Shown piece after piece: positions 27,815 to 36,060 of a stretch of 64,000 nt of DNA. The stretch's first letter is position 1. Each line of letters starts with the position of its first letter. The translations under genes and the position numbers were made by a program. This stretch comes from Bradyrhizobium arachidis (GTDB lineage Bacteria > Pseudomonadota > Alphaproteobacteria > Rhizobiales > Xanthobacteraceae). The notes below the pieces were generated by a model, which was not told where the DNA came from, ran no database searches, and worked only from the letters and a program-made list of their open reading frames with translations. The DNA is taken from contig NZ_CP030050.1 in NCBI RefSeq assembly GCF_015291705.1, positions 1,922,001-1,986,000 of the forward strand, in the 5' to 3' direction.

Positions 27815-28320
27815 CTCTCGCTCGGCGAGCAGCATCCCCTTCATCTTATCGGGATAGTCAGGCCGGCGTAGCTCACACCCAATTCAGAGCATACTCGCCA
27901 CCGTTGGATGAACTTGATTCACAGCGCCTGCGTCGGCTGAAACTATCCCGCTCGAGATGGTGCCTGCGTCTTACGTGTCCCATAAACAAACCGTCAGTCG
28001 AGCCTTTCCAGCAGCCCCTCAATTTCGCCACTGCATGGGCGCCACACTTTCCCGATCTTCATCGAGCGCAAAGGTCCCATCCTCGAGGCGGACACCGGCT
28101 TGATTCTCCGCCCGAAGCTCTGGAGAACGGATCTGCTCTCATGCTCTTGCGCAGCAGGATAGCAAAGTCCCTCCATACCCTCGCGGACTCCCGATTTCGA
28201 CGCTGCCATCACCCGAACCGCACCGTCGACCCCAAACAGGCTCTTCGAAAATATCGGGTTCAAGCGGTCGTCGGTAGGTCTAGGCGAGCGGCGCAACCTC
28301 ATTTCGAAGATGCTCGGCCT
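27815..28320 (-). pseudogene. IS66 remnant (tnpB and start of tnpC)
   Basis: The block at 27865-27905 matches, in reverse, the tnpB-tnpC junction of the complete IS66 at 6030-6080 (TCACACCCAATTCAGAGCAT). A minus-strand frame at 27994-28302 reads DGAVRVMAASKSGVREGMEG, a damaged version of the TnpB core. No intact ORF remains. Confidence 0.7.
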
Positions 28321-28458
28321 TAGAACAGGCCGCTCCGATGGAGCGCTAAGCGGAAGCCTGCCGGTGCCACATCGGCTCGAGCGAGATCGGAAGCGCCGGC
28401 TGTAGATTCATGAAGCAGGTGGACCGGCTGGCTTCCACCCTTGTTAGCGCGGCGTCCC

Positions 28459-28590
28459 ACCAAGGTTGCCGCGATCGCGCTCGCCAACAAATTCGCCGGG
28501 ATGGCATGGGCAATGATGGCCAGGAACCAACGCGCAAGGAACCGGCCGCTCTCACGGCGTAAGCGAGATCACTACCGGATTCGGGTGTGA
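28459..28590 (+). pseudogene. IS110-family transposase C-terminal remnant
   Basis: A plus-strand frame reads TKVAAIALANKFAGMAWAMM then ARNQR, which matches the conserved C-terminus of IS110-family transposases (NKxAxxALANKxARxxWAxL). The rest of the gene is not readable upstream. Confidence 0.5.
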
Positions 28591-28712
28591 TGTAATGGTT
28601 TGAAGGCGAACAGCACTAATGCAGCGCCGGTCGATCCGCGATCAGGACAACCCACATGGGCCATGGCATTCCGGCTCGATTCCGCCCAAGCGTTAGCCGA
28701 AACATGGCTCTC

Positions 28713-29000
28713 TCAATAATTACGTCTTTTTCGGCCAAGCCGTGCCGGCTTGCGCCCTCTGGACATCGGCTTGGGCGGCATTGCACCTTTAGCCGGCTGT
28801 GTGAATAATTCGGACAAGTGAATACCCAAAGTCGCGGCGATGCGTTCCAGGAGATCAATCGTCGGGTTCTCTTTCTTCTGCTCAATGCGCCCCATGTATG
28901 AGCGGTCGATCCCGGCATCATAGGCCAATTGGTCTTGCGGAATGCCGCGCTCTACGCGGATCCGGCGCACATTCCAGGCCACAAGCGCACGAGCGTTCAT
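28713..29000 (-). CDS. XRE-family repressor, QseC-like
   Basis: ATG 29000 gives 95 residues. A complete XRE/Cro-type helix-turn-helix covers residues 5-65 (VRRIRVERGIPQDQLAYDAG, then IDRSYMGRIEQKKENPTIDL), followed by a Pro- and Arg-rich tail. In rhizobial symbiosis-island ICEs a short XRE protein, QseC, is divergent from the antiactivator gene qseM and controls it. Here the next gene in the opposite direction is a DUF2285 protein, so the same role is proposed. A palindrome, AACCACTGGTT, lies 31-41 bases upstream of its start and could be its operator. A paralogue is at 32153-32434. Confidence 0.8.
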   Translation of the reverse strand: MNARALVAWNVRRIRVERGIPQDQLAYDAGIDRSYMGRIEQKKENPTIDLLERIAATLGIHLSELFTQPAKGAMPPKPMSRGRKPARLGRKRRNY

Positions 29001-29030
29001 GCGCAGAGGCAGCCATTCCGATGATTATCA

Positions 29031-29050
29031 AACCACTGGTTATAGCCAGA
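29031..29050. promoter_or_regulatory. overlapping palindromes upstream of the XRE gene
   Basis: AACCACTGGTT (29031-29041) is a perfect 5-1-5 inverted repeat. It overlaps CTGGTTATAGCCAG, a near-perfect 14-base palindrome containing a TATA element readable as a minus-strand -10 box. Nearly the same sequence precedes the second XRE gene at 32465-32475. Autorepression is inferred. Confidence 0.5.
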
Positions 29051-29054
29051 CTAT

Positions 29055-29626
29055 TACGATAAGCTCGCGCCAGCAGTGGCTGTCCTCCCCAATTGCTTCG
29101 CTTCGAGGGATCAGCCAACGGTGAGATGCAGGTGCAGCTAGCGCGTGCCCGTCATCTCATTGACCATCACAAGTGTTCTCGCGGGGCAACAGCTTGCGAT
29201 GAGCAGCAAAGAAGTCCGCTCAGAGGTGCCGGCGGCGTTTTCCCGAGCGCCGCGACTAGATAGGACGAATGTTCACCTGCGGGTCGAAAGGCAAACGAAT
29301 ATTCTCCAGTTGGCCGGTTCTGGTGATTGCCTTTCACGAGTACGACCTGGCCGTCACCGCGGAGCACCATGCCTTCCGCCAGGAACAGAACAGCAAGGGT
29401 GACCAGTTACAGGGCACATCTGCAATCGCTTGCAGTATGGACTGGCAATGAAAAAGGGAAAGCGCAGGACGGAGCCACCAGGTCAGTGTGAGCCGATATG
29501 CGATTGCCATCTCAGCGCGAAAAGGAATTCGGCGTGCGACTATTGGACGGGTACCAAAACGAACTCAGATTAGTTATCGTTGCTCTGATTTCGGTAGATT
29601 TTTCAGCTGGGTAGGAGTTTCAGGCA
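29055..29626. other. long spacer between XRE and DUF2285 genes
   Basis: About 570 bases separate the two divergent genes, longer than the compact qseC-qseM spacer I would expect. A minus-strand frame near 29370-29170 (MVLRGDGQVVLVKGNHQ) lacks a ribosome site. I call no gene here. DNA may have been inserted into the spacer. Confidence 0.4.
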
Positions 29627-29899
29627 GTGCCAGCCGAGCCGAAGGTCGCAGAATTGGCGCCCAGCGTCGACGAGCTCACGTCATATGACAGGGAGCACGC
29701 TGTTGCCTACATGCGACTGCTTGATGCGGACGCTGACAAGGCAGATTGGCGCGAGATCGCGCGAATTGTGCTTGGGCTTGACCCCACCGTTGAGCCGGAT
29801 CGAGCGCGACGCACATTCGATAGTCATCTGACTCGGGCCAAGTGGCTAGCGGGCCACGGCTATCGCGACCTGCTACGTAGCGGTTGGCCAAAACAATGA
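29627..29899 (+). CDS. DUF2285 protein, QseM-like antiactivator
   Basis: GTG 29627 has AGGAG nine bases upstream and gives 90 residues. Nearly the whole protein is one DUF2285 domain: YDREHAVAYMRLLDADADKA, then DWREIARIVLGLDP and SHLTRAKWLAGHGYRDLL. In Mesorhizobium ICEs QseM is a small DUF2285 protein that binds and blocks both TraR and FseA and so keeps the island silent. The size, the XRE gene on one side and the split FseA-like gene on the other all match. DUF2285 is described as a helix-turn-helix variant. Role here is inferred from family and context. Confidence 0.8.
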   Translation: MPAEPKVAELAPSVDELTSYDREHAVAYMRLLDADADKADWREIARIVLGLDPTVEPDRARRTFDSHLTRAKWLAGHGYRDLLRSGWPKQ

Positions 29900-30062
29900 T
29901 CGGCGCGGATATCAGGCGCGCCAGAATGCGTCGTGATCGTAAAAATTGATCATTCCATCGATTAAGTGCGTTCAAGGCGTGCACACGGTAAGCAAGCAGC
30001 CGGAAAGCGCCACAATCATCGGCTGCATTCCCCGCGCCAAAAGATTGCGCGGGAAAGGTGCG

Positions 30063-30840
30063 ATGCCGAATACTGACTGGAGATCTGAGGAAGCGTACAG
30101 CGGCCTGAAGAAGGCGGATGCTGCCGACCTGGCCTGGGAGTGGCTGCGCCGGGATCGCGACTACCAAGAGGATTATAAGCGGCTATCTCGCCGCGAACGT
30201 TCAAGCGCAGCGGCGGGCGAGTTCCGACGCAAGTGGGGACTCTCGTTTTCCTGCTGATCCGCAAAAGACCTTCGACAAGCAAGCAGTCTTCTGGGCACCC
30301 GAGGTGCTGCCGACCGTACTTTCTGTGCGGGCGGCCAACTGCCTTGCGCCCAAAACCTATCAGCTCGATTTCGACAATCTGCCGGGCAGCGAGCTTCGCC
30401 GTGCGGCGGATGGTTGGCATGCGATCGTGCCGCTCGGGGGCACGAAGCATCGCCTCTGGCTAAGAGAGCTTCCGGCAAGCGGATATGCTGTCGTCGTTGA
30501 TCTGCCGCTCGATGCCGATTTCGAGCTTCGCCTGGGGGCCGCACGTCGATTTTGGCTCGCCCTTGAGCGTCGGGCGCTCGGAATGCCTCCTCTTGCTTTG
30601 CCTGCTTTGAAGCAGCATCGGCTAATTCTTGCGCTGCGCGCAGTGGATGGATGGCAGGAAGGAAATAGCTACCGCCAAATCGCGCAAGGCCTGTTTGGAA
30701 GCCGTCGTATTGCCGAGCGCGCCTGGAAAACAGACGATTTGCGCAGCCGAACCATCCGACTAGTTAAGCTGGGGCGGCGTCTCATCCGCCTTCGCTGGCG
30801 AGCATTTCTCACCAAACGCAGGGGCAGGGATGACAAGTAA
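30063..30840 (+). CDS. fseA: FseA-like excision activator made by +1 ribosomal frameshift
   Basis: The first frame runs from ATG 30063 (MPNTDWRSEEAYSGLKKADA, a DUF6499-like start) to TGA 30255. The second, in the +1 frame, continues to 30840 with a DUF2285 domain (LALPALKQHRLILALRAVDG, YRQIAQGLFGSRRIAE). They join naturally as RKWGLSF-PADPQKTFD if the ribosome slips +1 at TTT 30246-30248, in the context TCGTTTTCCTGCTGA, skipping the T at 30249. In Mesorhizobium loti FseA is made in this way by tRNA-Phe slipping from UUU to UUC; here it would slip from UUU to UUU. The fused protein has 258 residues and would activate the excisionase gene rdfS, which is not in the window. Confidence 0.82.
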
Positions 30841-31082
30841 AGGGTTGCGGCGCGATAAACGGCCTCCCTCCATTTGCCTGCCAATTCTTCTGCCATGGCA
30901 CGATGGCGGCCAGGATAGAATCTTTGCGCTACGATCTCTCATTGTTGGCGTGTTCAATTTCTGCACTAGAGCGGCGCCATCTCCGTTAGGCTTTGACGAC
31001 TGCGCTGAATGTCTTCTTAAGTTGAGCGCCTAGACTTGAGCATTGATCTCCTGCTGTGCCGAATTGAGGACACCGCTAGACC

Positions 31083-31991
31083 TCAGGCGGCCTGCGCAGG
31101 TGCGACCTTTTTGCAGAGACGAGCCAGCCATCGGCAAAAAGAACGTGCGAGCTCGGGGTGCGCGCTGCGATCTACGGCATAGGCGCGATATTGCATGCCA
31201 CTTGGAGCGCGGGTGCCAGGGACGATTTGCAAAGCGCCCCCTCGCACGAGGTCACTGACGATGATTTCCGGCGCGACAAGAAGGCATTTTCCTGTCATGA
31301 CCGCCGGCAAAGCAAGATAGTTGTGATCATACCGCGCCCCCGCTCGTATGTCGCTGGAAGACAGGTTCATGGCCCTCAGCCATGTCGGCAGGATGTCGGG
31401 GCGGGATGTGATGTTCAGTATAGGGGTTGAGCGGACAATCGAGAGCTCTTTACCCCCGACGAGATTTGGCGGGCCGACGCACACCAGCTCCTCTTTGTAG
31501 ATTTCCCAACTGTCGGCGGATTCGATGACGGAAAGATCCCGTGTAATCAAAATATCGAAATCATCCGAAGATGTCGGCGGCGCCAGCGAGCTGACGATGT
31601 CCACAATAACGCCACCCGCTTCAGAAGAGAAAGCCTGCAGATTTGGAATAAGAAGAGAGAACGCAAAGGTCGATAGTGACGTGCGGACCACAATACGATT
31701 CGTTCCTACGCCTGCACGGCGTCGCATTCTCTTCGCGGTGAAGCTTACAGTTTCGAGCGGTTCAGACACTGCGTTTGCGAACAGCCTCCCGAATTCGGTC
31801 AAATCACTGCGCCGTCCACGCCGCTCGATGAGATCAGCACCCAGATAATCCCGCAGCACAGCCAAATACCGGCTGACCGAACTTTGCGTTGTTCCCAAAG
31901 TGGTCGCCGCGCGCGTGACGCTGCCTTCGCGGGCGACCGTCACAAATGCGCGGATGGCATTTAATGGAACTTCATCGTCTTGAGCCGCCAT
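31083..31991 (-). CDS. LysR-family transcriptional regulator
   Basis: ATG 31991 follows GGAGGGGACA; an upstream start at 32018 is less well placed. The 302-residue protein has the LysR winged helix at residues 8-66 (LNAIRAFVTVAREGSVTRAA, TLGTTQSSVSRYL) and a periplasmic-binding-protein-like effector domain after residue 90. Length is typical and the gene is intact. No divergent target gene lies next to it; the closest minus-strand neighbour is the XRE paralogue upstream. The inducer cannot be predicted. LysR proteins usually activate nearby or divergent genes on binding a small molecule. Confidence 0.9.
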   Translation of the reverse strand: MAAQDDEVPLNAIRAFVTVAREGSVTRAATTLGTTQSSVSRYLAVLRDYLGADLIERRGRRSDLTEFGRLFANAVSEPLETVSFTAKRMRRRAGVGTNRIVVRTSLSTFAFSLLIPNLQAFSSEAGGVIVDIVSSLAPPTSSDDFDILITRDLSVIESADSWEIYKEELVCVGPPNLVGGKELSIVRSTPILNITSRPDILPTWLRAMNLSSSDIRAGARYDHNYLALPAVMTGKCLLVAPEIIVSDLVRGGALQIVPGTRAPSGMQYRAYAVDRSAHPELARSFCRWLARLCKKVAPAQAA

Positions 31992-32152
31992 TGTCCCCTC
32001 CGGCACCAAAATGAACATCCATCACATTATTCGATGCCCATAGCCGGATCGCTGCGTATCATGGGTCGGCAACGCATGAAATCCTCGTGGAAGCGTCATA
32101 CCGGCGCCGGTACCGCGACACGATCTGCGTCTCAGCTGGTGTTTGTCTGGGG

Positions 32153-32434
32153 CTAAGTCCTTTTGCCGCGTGCCGGTTTCGGCTTGCGACCTTTAGGTAA
32201 GGTTGCAGGTGGCGGCGCGCCCTTGGATGGCCGAACAAACAGCTCGGAGACAGCTACGCCGAGGGTCTCGGCAAGGCGATCGAGAAGATCGATTGTCGGG
32301 TTCGCTTGTTGGCGCTCAAGTCCGCTCATGTAGGAGCGATCAATTCCCGCATCGTAAGCCAATTGCTCTTGCGGAATACCGCGCTGGACACGGATCCGGC
32401 GCACATTGTAAGCCACAAGCGCACGAGCTCTCAT
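32153..32434 (-). CDS. XRE-family regulator, second QseC-like copy
   Basis: ATG 32434 gives 93 residues, closely similar to the XRE protein at 28713-29000: VRRIRVQRGIPQEQLAYDAG and IDRSYMSGLERQQANPTIDL, then a basic Pro-rich tail. About 60 bases upstream of both genes are also nearly the same, including the palindrome. The pair therefore arose by duplication of gene plus control region. It has no DUF2285 neighbour of its own. It could cross-regulate the first copy. Confidence 0.8.
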   Translation of the reverse strand: MRARALVAYNVRRIRVQRGIPQEQLAYDAGIDRSYMSGLERQQANPTIDLLDRLAETLGVAVSELFVRPSKGAPPPATLPKGRKPKPARGKRT

Positions 32435-32464
32435 GCGCGAAAGCAGCCATTTAGATGGTCATCA

Positions 32465-32475
32465 AACCACTGGCT
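32465..32475. promoter_or_regulatory. palindrome upstream of second XRE gene
   Basis: AACCACTGGCT, with CTATAACC following, repeats the operator-like sequence at 29031 with one change in the right arm of the first palindrome. Its distance from the start codon is the same as in the first copy. Confidence 0.45.
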
Positions 32476-32883
32476 ATAACCTACCTAAAAACATCACGAA
32501 ATTAGAAGGTTTTAGGATCGAATTATCCCATGCGTGCCACCGTGTCGGCTTTCCTGGACGCTACTGGGAGGGCCCGCACAAGCGCTGGTATGTCGACGGT
32601 CTATCAATTCGCGGCGGCCTAGGTTTTGCGGGGGATGACCGGCGCTCACCCGAACTGCTGCCTCGGGTTCGATTCCGCTGTCCAACTCGTACGAACGGCC
32701 TCGAGGCGAGCAAAGATGCTGGCTGAGGCGATGGTCCTCCATTCAACGAAATGGAGTTGCAGCTCCGATCACATGCGCCAGCGCAAACTACCGCGATCGC
32801 AGCGACAGCCGTTCAGCCAAGGTTGTAGTGGTCTTTATCCCTGGATCAGCGCAGACAGCGCGTTTCGGCCACCCTAATCTCGT

Positions 32884-33255
32884 TCATTCCATGGACTCTG
32901 AGATTTCGTCTACCGGTAGAACATCTTTGTTGACGTTACGGAGGGCGCCATCAGCCATGATACGGAGTTTTAGGTTCTCTCGTCCGCCTAAGGGCACGAC
33001 GACGAACTCTCTTAGCTGAAGGTCAAGGAACGCGCGGCGGTCGGTTATCAAGAATAACGACCAGTTCAAATCAAACGCGGTGCGGCAAGTGTAATCCCCT
33101 TTGGCAGCAGCCATCGACTGCACAAGAGGGGCGGCCAAACAACCCGCAGTGTTGACTTGGAACGGCAGGGATAGTGCGAGGGCAAGCGGTGAGACGTCGC
33201 GAATTGGATCGGCCACTATCAAGTCAAACAGATGGCCACGCGTATCATTGCCCAT
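32884..33255 (-). CDS. hypothetical protein
   Basis: ATG 33255 gives 123 residues with reasonable composition: a hydrophobic part around ALALSLPFQVNTAGCLAAPL and a C-terminal part DRRAFLDLQLREFVVVPLGG. No family recognised and no clear ribosome site. It may be a remnant. Kept because the frame looks coding over its whole length. Confidence 0.35.
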   Translation of the reverse strand: MGNDTRGHLFDLIVADPIRDVSPLALALSLPFQVNTAGCLAAPLVQSMAAAKGDYTCRTAFDLNWSLFLITDRRAFLDLQLREFVVVPLGGRENLKLRIMADGALRNVNKDVLPVDEISESME

Positions 33256-33539
33256 GATGTCTGAGCCCGAACGAGTTGGGAGTCGGCGCGCGGTTGAGGC
33301 TAGCTGAGAGGTTTCGGCTTGGGCGTTGTCCGGACCATTCGAACGCCGCGGGCTGGCATATCCTCACTCAGCTGAGAGACTTCGATTTGCCGAGCGGTGC
33401 CAAGAGCGACGAGGGTGTCAGGAAAGAGCTGTTGCAGAACACGGAGAGCAGCGCAGACGCGACTGGCGCCATAAAAAAATAATGCTGCTCCTGCTAGCCG
33501 GCATGCTAGCGAGAACTAGCCGGTGGCTCGGCCATCGGG

Positions 33540-34360
33540 TAGTGAAACCGTGAAAGCGCTGTGCCTGACAGATGCCGCAAGCCTCGGTAATCAGCCAAAG
33601 CTGGCCACCTTTGCTCCCGTGAGGGGCACGCCCCTCACGGCGCTACCAAGTGGTATTTTTGAGAAGTACCGCAGGGCGCCTAGCTGGACTAGTGGGCAAC
33701 CCTGCGAAGACGACGCTGTCCCTAGGGTGCCAGGGACGAAAAAGGTTAACGGCGACGTGACTCGGCGCTCAATCCCTGCAAAGCGCTGTCCCTGCCACGC
33801 GCCGCTAACTTTGGTGCCGGCCTTACCCGATTCGGTATCCAGCCTGACACTTTGCCGCCCTGTAGGGTGCTGCCAAGTTGTAGACTGAGAACGACTGCCA
33901 ATCACCTACCTGAATTGGTTGGATTGTCCGCTACTTTCTAGGCTGATCCGCTACCTCACGGAGGGATTGGAGATGCCCAGTATACTAAAGCGCTCCGCTG
34001 CGTGAAAAAGGCTTACACGCTGCCGCTCATGTCAGAGCCCGGGAAATGTTGGCGGGATAAGACGGGAGGTGTGGACGCGATCGCTTGAAAGTCCACGCGC
34101 GCCGCTAAATTTAACGTCGTCGATCTCCCTCGGCACAAGCGACGGGTATCCGTGCTTGAAAAAGCATGACAGCGCGGCTCGTTTCTCCGACACCGGAAGC
34201 AGCGCGGGCGCGACTCGGCGCCGGTCGGTTGGGACTGGATCGGGGGCTGTCCCTGCCGCGCCTGCGCTGCAGATTGAGGTTAGCAGGAACGTGACTCGGC
34301 GCTGTCCCATTCTGGTAATGGCGCTGTCTCTACCACGCCTCGCTAACCCTAGCGCCTCTG
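33540..34360 (+). repeat. degenerate repeats of about 60-80 bases
   Basis: A unit containing GTGACTCGGCGC, a variable spacer, then GCGCTGTCCCTGCCACGC and CGCTAAC occurs at 33745-33820 and again at 34278-34357. A third, shorter version is at about 34207-34262 (CGACTCGGCGCCGG ... GGCTGTCCCTGCCGCGCC). Looser echoes lie near 33553 and 33714. A nearly perfect 22-base palindrome sits near 33618-33639. No ORF explains the pattern. From 33256 to 34760 I see no gene. Confidence 0.55.
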
Positions 34361-34763
34361 TACTCTCGCTAGCTTTCCAAAAGCTGACGAAACCTGTGCG
34401 ACAATTCACAAAAGAACAGCAGCTGTCGTGGCCGATTGCGGACCATGCTCACTGGCGGCCGCTGACCGCCCGAACAGCGCGCGCACCCAAAAATGAAACC
34501 GATCGCTCCCGAGCCTGGCACAAAGGATCTTCTCTGCGGTATAGGCGTGGCAAGTACAGACTTCAACGACCCCGGTCATCGCGACCAGGAAATTGGTCTT
34601 AGAGCATGCGTGTGCGCACAGCATGATAATGCATTGTCTGCTCAGTTGAAGGATGGTCCCCAGAGAGTGGCAGGTGCGCGCCAAATTCGTATTCGCTTGG
34701 TCTCAATATTTGTGAAAGCCGCAACAGGCGATCGTGTCCCATGGCGTGGTGTAGCTGACGGCA

Positions 34764-36060
34764 GGTCACCGCCGATTTTCCGGCGGGTCGGAAGGCATCA
34801 GCCTGCCACGGCGGGCAAGCCGACGATGGGATCATCGCTCAACGGCGCGATGGTTTCCAGCGTCATGTAGCGGGCCCGCTGAACCGCCCACTCGTCGTTC
34901 TGCTCGAGCAGGATCGCGCCGACCAGGCGAACGATGGCGTCTTCATTTGGGAAGATGCCAACCATCTCGGTCCGCCGCTTGATCTCGCCGTTGAGGCGCT
35001 CGATCGGATTGGTCGAATGCAGCTTGGCACGGTGCTGAGGCGGGAAGCTCATATAGGCGAGCACGTCTGGCTCGGCCTCATCCATGAAGGCGGCGAGTTT
35101 TGGCAGTTTGGGACGGAGCTGGTCGGCGACCTTGCGCCACTGAGCCCTGGCCGCTTCGGCATCGTCCTGGGCAAAGGCGGTGGCGATGAAGGCGGAGACG
35201 ACGCGTCTTCCGCTCTTGCCGGCATGGGCCAGGACGTTGCGCATGAAGTGGACGCGGCAGCGTTGCCAGGCGGTGTTGAGCACCTTGCTGACGGCGGCCT
35301 TGATGCCCTCATGCGCATCGGAGATCACGAGCTTGACGCCACGAAGCCCGCGCCGAGCGAGCTTGCGCAAGAACGCGGTCCAGAACGTCTCGGCCTCCGA
35401 GGGACCGATGTCCATGCCGAGAACTTCACGCCGGCCGTCGCTATTGACGCCGACCGCGATGATCACCGCGACCGAGACGATCCGGCCATTCTGGCGCACC
35501 TTCACGTAGGTGGCGTCGATCCACAGATACAGCCAGTCACCCTCGATCGGGCGAGCGAGGAAGGCCTTCACCTTGTCGTCGATCTCGGCACACAGTCGGC
35601 TCACCTGGCTCTTGGAGATGCCAGTCATGCCCATAGCCTGGACCAGATCATCGACGGATCGGGTCGAGACGCCCTGCACATAGGCTTCCTGCACCACCGC
35701 GGTGAGCGCCTTTTCGGCCATCCGACGCGGCTCCAGGAAGCCCGGGAAGTAGCTTCCTTTGCGCAGCTTGGGAATGCGCAGCTCGACCGCGCCGGCGCGC
35801 GTCTCCCAGGTCCGGTCACGGTAGCCGTTACGCTGGGCAAGGCGCTCGGCATTCTTCTCGCCGTAGGCCGCTCGGGTCAGCCCGGCGACCTCCAGCTCCA
35901 TCAATCGTTGGGCGGCAAAGCCAATCATCTCGCGAAGCAGATCGGCGTCTGGGGCCTTCTCCACGAGCGCGCGAAGGTTCATCATCTCGTCGGTCATCGG
36001 TGGTTCCTCGAATCAGGTTGGTGTCAGCAACCCGATCCTACCGGCGAACTGCCGGTGACC
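34764..36060 (-). mobile_element. IS256-family insertion sequence
   Basis: The transposase gene is flanked by imperfect inverted repeats beginning GGTCACCG at 34764 and, inverted, CGGTGACC ending near 36060; similarity continues for about 25 bases with mismatches. Exact outer ends and the target duplication could not be fixed by eye. The element appears complete. Confidence 0.75.
34798..35997 (-). CDS. IS256-family transposase
   Basis: The protein has 399 residues and is full length for the family. The N-terminus has [20 protein letters not shown] and the block [20 protein letters not shown]. The DDE-type catalytic domain shows [17 protein letters not shown] (first Asp), [15 protein letters not shown] (second Asp) and, near the end, [14 protein letters not shown] with the Glu. 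This mutator-type enzyme moves the element by copy-out/paste-in or related chemistry. No frameshift is visible. Confidence 0.95.
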   Translation of the reverse strand: MTDEMMNLRALVEKAPDADLLREMIGFAAQRLMELEVAGLTRAAYGEKNAERLAQRNGYRDRTWETRAGAVELRIPKLRKGSYFPGFLEPRRMAEKALTAVVQEAYVQGVSTRSVDDLVQAMGMTGISKSQVSRLCAEIDDKVKAFLARPIEGDWLYLWIDATYVKVRQNGRIVSVAVIIAVGVNSDGRREVLGMDIGPSEAETFWTAFLRKLARRGLRGVKLVISDAHEGIKAAVSKVLNTAWQRCRVHFMRNVLAHAGKSGRRVVSAFIATAFAQDDAEAARAQWRKVADQLRPKLPKLAAFMDEAEPDVLAYMSFPPQHRAKLHSTNPIERLNGEIKRRTEMVGIFPNEDAIVRLVGAILLEQNDEWAVQRARYMTLETIAPLSDDPIVGLPAVAG

